A DNA stretch of 7,904 bases from Propionibacteriaceae bacterium (GTDB taxonomy: Bacteria > Actinomycetota > Actinomycetes > Propionibacteriales > Propionibacteriaceae). This document shows positions 4,879 through 7,904 of this stretch, piece by piece. The translations under genes were made by a program, and so were the position numbers. Location of the stretch: contig JAISGZ010000187.1 of the NCBI GenBank assembly GCA_031262845.1, forward strand, positions 1 to 7,904, given 5' to 3'. Each line of letters starts with the position of its first letter. Within the stretch, counting starts at the first letter, position 1. Under the pieces are notes generated by a model, which worked only from the letters and a program-made list of their open reading frames with translations, did not search any database and was not told the origin of the DNA.

Positions 4879-7281
4879 TTAATCGTTGGCAGCAGCGACC
4901 GCCACCGTCAATTGATTGGCCCCGTCCACGTGGCGGTACCAGACCTCATCCATCGTCTGTTTGACGACGAAAATGCCGAGACCACCGATCGGCCGTTCCT
5001 CGGGGCTGAGGCTGATATCCGGGTCGGCTCGCTCCAGTGGGTTGTAGGGCTGTCCCTGATCAATGAAGGTGACCGCCCAGCGGGGTGGCCCCGCCAGGTG
5101 GCGGCATTCGATCGTCAATTCAGCCGATCCGGCATAGTGGACGATGTTGGCGCAAATCTCATCGACCGCCAAGAGAATTTTCATGACCTGAGCTTGATCG
5201 GCCGCCGCCTCAGTCAGCGTCTGTTCGACGAAATCCATCGCCGCCGCCACGTGGTCGAGATCGGCCGGCCAGGTTTGACTGGCCAACAAGGTGGCGTCAT
5301 CGTCGGCTGGCCCGGTCGTTGTTTCCTTCGCCCCTGACCTCGGCACTTCGGCACTGGCCGTGACTGAAGCCACCACCGCTGGGATGGCCGCTGCCTCACC
5401 GTCGTCAGTCCCAGCGTCCGTTGCCGGCACACCATTCCAGCGGTAGGCCAACACCGTGATGTCATCGAATTGTTCGGTCTGGCCGACAAAAGCCGCCACA
5501 TCAGCTTGCAGCCCGCCGGTCAGATCGGCCATCGTCTGATCGGCCCGCTGGTTGAGGCTGGCCAGCAACCGGTCTTCGCCAAACAGGTGATTGGTCGCGT
5601 CGGTGGCTTCCGTAACCCCGTCGGTGTACATCACGACGGCCTCACCGGCATGGAACTGACCGGCCAGGGAGGTATAACGGGTGTCCTCGAAAGCGGCCAG
5701 CATCAGTTGGGGCTCAGTCCTGAGATAGGTGAACTGATCCAGCCGGCCGGCGTCGGGTTGGCGGTGGAGGATGAGCGGTGGGTTGTGGCCGGCGTTGGCG
5801 TAGAAAACCGCCCCGGTGCGGATATTGACGACGGTCACGAAAGCCGTCACAAACATACTGGTGGTGTTGTTTTCCGACAGTTGGCGGTTGACCTTGGTCA
5901 ACGTCGCCGCCGGCTCTTGGCCCGGCTCGACACCGGCCTCATAAGCCGTTTGAAGATGGTTTTTGATCAGGGTCTTAGCAATCACCATGAAGAGGGCGGC
6001 CGGTACGCCTTTACCGGAAACGTCGGCCACGACCAGCGCCAGATGGTCATCGTCACACATGAAAAAGTCATAGAAATCGCCGCCGACTTCCTTGGCCGGC
6101 CGGGTGACGGCGTAGAGATCGAATTCCGTCCGGTTCGGGAAAGCCGGGAAAATCGACGGCAGCAGCGAGCTTTGAATTTCGGTCGCCGCACTGAGTTCGC
6201 CGACAATCCGGACCCGCTCTGTGGTCATCTTTTCGACCCGGCCGATGTAATAGCGGACGACGACGAAAACGATGATGAGAACCGCCAAAGCCCCGGCTGT
6301 CATGATGACGACGGTCCAGGCGATGGTCTGATTGATCTGGGCGAAAAGTTCGTCTTCCGGCACCAGCGAGGCCACCAACATCCGGTCGGAAACCGTCCGT
6401 GAGAAGGCCAAATAGGTCCTGTCTTGCCACTCGCCTTGGCCGTCGGCAACGGCCTGGGTAATCCACGGCAAGGCTCCCAGACTGCGGCCGACAAAACTGT
6501 CACCGGTCGCCGTATAAGCCAGCACAATGTTGGTGTCGAGACTGGCCAAAAGCGCGAAACTAGTCGCCGTCGGTTTAATTTTGTCGACGTCCACCGCCAC
6601 CTCGCTGAGTGACCAATCGACCGTCGAAATACCGATCAGCGCCCCGTCGCGGTCGTACATACCGGCCCCCACCGTCGTCATCCAGGCCTCAGAACCGGTT
6701 TCGTCTTGATAGGGCGCGGTCCAGACCACCGCGGCCGGATTCTCGGCCAAGGCGGTCGTGATTTCGACGTACCACGACTGGGTCGGATAGTTGTAGTCGG
6801 CACTTTCAAAAGTCGGATCATTGACGACCTGATCGGGACCGGTTCGCAGGGCGTAATAACACTCCCGGCCACTCGGCCGGGCTGTGTGGTCGGGGGCGTA
6901 CCAAATCCCGCCACCGACGCTGGCCGCTTCATCGCTGATGTTGTCAATCGTGGCCGCGACCGCGAATTCCGCCGTCGTCCCGGCTTGATCAAGCTGTTCT
7001 CCCATCAGGGCCAAAGTGTGCGCCCTTTTGGACAACGACGTGATCGTGCTGTTGAGTTCGGCCACCTGGGCGTCAACTTGGGACTGCACCCGGTCTCGTT
7101 CAAGTTGGCGGTAAGTGCCGGATGAGTGGAACGTCAGGCCGACCACCAAAGCTCCCAAAATCAGCACGATCACGAGCATGAGCAGGGCCACCCGAAAACT
7201 GACCGCCGAACTCGTACCCTGCCGCGTCGTCAAGGGCGAGTTATTGGCGGCGCTCCGGGACCGAGGTCGCCCGTGGCTCAT
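4879..7281 (-). CDS. Membrane sensor: dCache domain, SpoIIE/RsbU-type PP2C phosphatase and RsbW-type GHKL kinase domain
   Basis: An 800-residue membrane signalling protein expected to sense an extracellular ligand and set the phosphorylation state of a STAS partner. A basic cytoplasmic start is followed by TM1 (about 31-51). A dCache-like sensor spans about 52-315, with Y163, W170, Y171, Y191, D193 and D222 in the positions of the amino-acid-binding dCache motif but Q168 where Arg is usual. TM2 is at about 320-342, then a linker helix ending EIQSSLLP (368-375). The PP2C domain (about 380-613) has VGGDFYDFF (399-407), VVADVSGKGVPAALFM (417-432), AGHNPPL (497-503), YTDGVTEAT (552-560) and DDITVLAYR (606-614); the metal-binding aspartates are present. 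An Ala/Thr/Asp-rich linker follows. The GHKL domain (about 668-800) is complete: N-box E708/N712, G1 DQGQPYNP (741-748) and G2 GGLGI (766-770). Its ATG overlaps the STAS stop (ATGA), implying translational coupling. Mycobacterial Rv1364c combines phosphatase and kinase similarly. Confidence 0.93.
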   Translation of the reverse strand: MSHGRPRSRSAANNSPLTTRQGTSSAVSFRVALLMLVIVLILGALVVGLTFHSSGTYRQLERDRVQSQVDAQVAELNSTITSLSKRAHTLALMGEQLDQAGTTAEFAVAATIDNISDEAASVGGGIWYAPDHTARPSGRECYYALRTGPDQVVNDPTFESADYNYPTQSWYVEITTALAENPAAVVWTAPYQDETGSEAWMTTVGAGMYDRDGALIGISTVDWSLSEVAVDVDKIKPTATSFALLASLDTNIVLAYTATGDSFVGRSLGALPWITQAVADGQGEWQDRTYLAFSRTVSDRMLVASLVPEDELFAQINQTIAWTVVIMTAGALAVLIIVFVVVRYYIGRVEKMTTERVRIVGELSAATEIQSSLLPSIFPAFPNRTEFDLYAVTRPAKEVGGDFYDFFMCDDDHLALVVADVSGKGVPAALFMVIAKTLIKNHLQTAYEAGVEPGQEPAATLTKVNRQLSENNTTSMFVTAFVTVVNIRTGAVFYANAGHNPPLILHRQPDAGRLDQFTYLRTEPQLMLAAFEDTRYTSLAGQFHAGEAVVMYTDGVTEATDATNHLFGEDRLLASLNQRADQTMADLTGGLQADVAAFVGQTEQFDDITVLAYRWNGVPATDAGTDDGEAAAIPAVVASVTASAEVPRSGAKETTTGPADDDATLLASQTWPADLDHVAAAMDFVEQTLTEAAADQAQVMKILLAVDEICANIVHYAGSAELTIECRHLAGPPRWAVTFIDQGQPYNPLERADPDISLSPEERPIGGLGIFVVKQTMDEVWYRHVDGANQLTVAVAAAND

Positions 7282-7583
7282 GGAACAAAGTTCAAGGCCC
7301 GCTGGAGCCCCGTCATCGTGAAGACTTCCATGACCGCCGGTTGAACCCCCCGGATCGTCAGCCCACCGCGCTTAACGAAGAACTTGTGGGCGTTGAGAAC
7401 GACCCGCAAACCGGCGCTGGAGATAAAGGAGGTGGCGCTGAAATCCAGCACCAAGGCGGTCACGGACTGGTCCGCCGCCGCTTGATCGACGACCGCTTCC
7501 AATTGCGGCGCGGTCGTCGTGTTGAGCCGACCGCTGACGGTCACCACCCGTGTCGATCCCTCATTGCTGATAGCAACATCCAT
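7278..7583 (-). CDS. STAS-domain anti-anti-sigma-factor-like protein (RsbV/SpoIIAA family)
   Basis: A 101-residue single-domain STAS protein, the normal family length. Known relatives are phosphorylated on a serine by an RsbW-type kinase, dephosphorylated by a SpoIIE/RsbU phosphatase, and bind the kinase when unphosphorylated. The core LVLDFSATSFISSAGLRVVL region (44-63) aligns with the SpoIIAA segment DSSGL as S55-S56-A57-G58-L59, so S56 corresponds to the phosphorylated Ser58 of SpoIIAA. The ISSAGLR variant is common in the family. The early segment VVTVSGRLNTTTAPQLE (13-29) is also typical. Its stop overlaps the start of the downstream phosphatase gene by 4 bp, so the two are co-expressed and probably partners. 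ATG 7583 is the only sensible start, with only a weak GGGGTCGGG upstream. TTAAACTGAC on the minus strand (7621-7612), 28 bp before the start, resembles the GTTAAGCTGAC copies before the transporter genes. Confidence 0.92.
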   Translation of the reverse strand: MDVAISNEGSTRVVTVSGRLNTTTAPQLEAVVDQAAADQSVTALVLDFSATSFISSAGLRVVLNAHKFFVKRGGLTIRGVQPAVMEVFTMTGLQRALNFVP

Positions 7584-7616
7584 TGACCCGACCCCGTTCT
7601 GATCTTGTCGAGTCAG

Positions 7617-7651
7617 TTTAAAAGGCCCCGTCCGGCTGGTTCCGGCCGGGT
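7617..7651 (-). terminator. Rho-independent terminator of maf
   Basis: On the minus strand, CCGGCCG and CAGCCGG (7649-7643 and 7638-7632) form a 7-bp stem with one G-U pair and a GAAC loop. A few bases later comes CCTTTTAAA. It starts about 10 bases after the maf stop. Only some 35 bp remain before the STAS start, so the STAS-phosphatase promoter must be very short, overlap this hairpin, or depend on read-through. Confidence 0.55.
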
Positions 7652-7658
7652 CCCCGCA

Positions 7659-7904
7659 TCAATCAGCGGTTGACGACCGCCGGGACCACAGGGTTGGCCA
7701 GGGGACTGACAGATCGGCCAGCATCATGCGCAACAGCGGCAGCGACAGGCCGACGACATTGTGCGGGTCGCCTTCCAAGCGGGTGATGAACGGCCCACCG
7801 AGCCCGTCGATCGTGAAACCGCCGGCTACCCGGACCGGCTCACCGGTGGCGATGTAGGCGTCGATCTCGTCATCCGACAGGTCGGCGAAATGAACCGTTG
7901 TCTG
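7659..7904 (-). CDS. maf: Maf-family nucleotide pyrophosphatase, C-terminal part
   Basis: The last 81 residues of a Maf/YhdE-like protein, cytoplasmic enzymes that hydrolyse non-canonical or excess nucleoside triphosphates to monophosphates (house-cleaning pyrophosphatase). I translated the minus strand from base 7904, where the frame starts on a full codon (QTTVHFADLSDDEIDAY), followed by IATGEPVRVAGGFTIDGLGG and then FITRLEGDPHNVVGLSLPLL. The GEP...VAG.F.IDG.GG segment contains the conserved Asp and Gly residues of the family, and DPHNVVGLSLP is its signature near the end. The frame ends at TGA 7661-7659 after LWSRRSSTAD. The N-terminal part, including the nucleotide-binding S.SPRR motif, lies outside the window. 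It is upstream of and in the same direction as the STAS gene but separated from it by a terminator-like hairpin, so it is probably an unrelated housekeeping neighbour. Confidence 0.93.
   Translation of the reverse strand, partial: QTTVHFADLSDDEIDAYIATGEPVRVAGGFTIDGLGGPFITRLEGDPHNVVGLSLPLLRMMLADLSVPWPTLWSRRSSTAD

Noticed and set aside
5470..6402. 310-residue plus-strand open frame
   Set aside because: It lies antisense inside the phosphatase gene, whose domains are clear; the long frame is a by-product of GC-rich codon use and shows no family motifs.
1..7904. CRISPR arrays, tRNA or rRNA genes, insertion sequences
   Set aside because: No regularly spaced repeats, cloverleaf-like segments, transposase motifs or terminal inverted repeats were seen on either strand.

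Overview
The window is GC-rich and reads as a chromosome segment of a high-GC Gram-positive bacterium (Actinomycetota). The best lineage clue is the left-edge gene, which matches decaprenyl-phosphate phosphoribosyltransferase (UbiA family), the enzyme that starts arabinose-donor synthesis for arabinan cell-wall polymers. The actinobacterial-type Maf C-terminus at the right edge and the weak or absent Shine-Dalgarno sequences agree. The genus cannot be told from the sequence.

Layout from left to right: a minus-strand UbiA-family gene cut by the left edge (1-892); a divergently oriented small lipoprotein gene (1100-1522); a 149-bp regulatory gap; a plus-strand gene (1672-3507) fusing an amino-acid-type ABC permease, its ATPase and a C-terminal GHKL/RsbW-like domain; a 270-bp gap rich in palindromes and repeats; a plus-strand solute-binding lipoprotein (3778-4647) whose two halves appear in circularly permuted order; a convergent gap with two hairpins (4648-4878); a minus-strand pair made of a membrane sensor-phosphatase-kinase (dCache, PP2C/SpoIIE, RsbW; 4879-7281) and a STAS anti-anti-sigma-like protein (7278-7583) that overlap by 4 bp; a terminator; and the 3' end of maf (7659-7904).

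The central 6 kb looks like one functional unit. An ABC importer and a partner-switching module (STAS protein, PP2C phosphatase, RsbW-type kinase) face each other, and the importer carries its own RsbW-like domain with degraded ATP-binding boxes. No sigma factor gene lies in the window. My main inference is that the STAS protein switches partners between the sensor kinase/phosphatase and the transporter, so the output would be control of uptake (or transport status feeding into signalling) rather than, or as well as, control of a sigma factor. The solute-binding protein and the dCache sensor both lack the arginine that normally holds the alpha-carboxylate of an amino acid, which hints at a shared ligand that is not a standard amino acid, perhaps an amine. 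The 14-bp element CCGCTAGTTAAGCT and CTGAC/GTCAG palindromes upstream of the two transporter genes suggest shared regulation.
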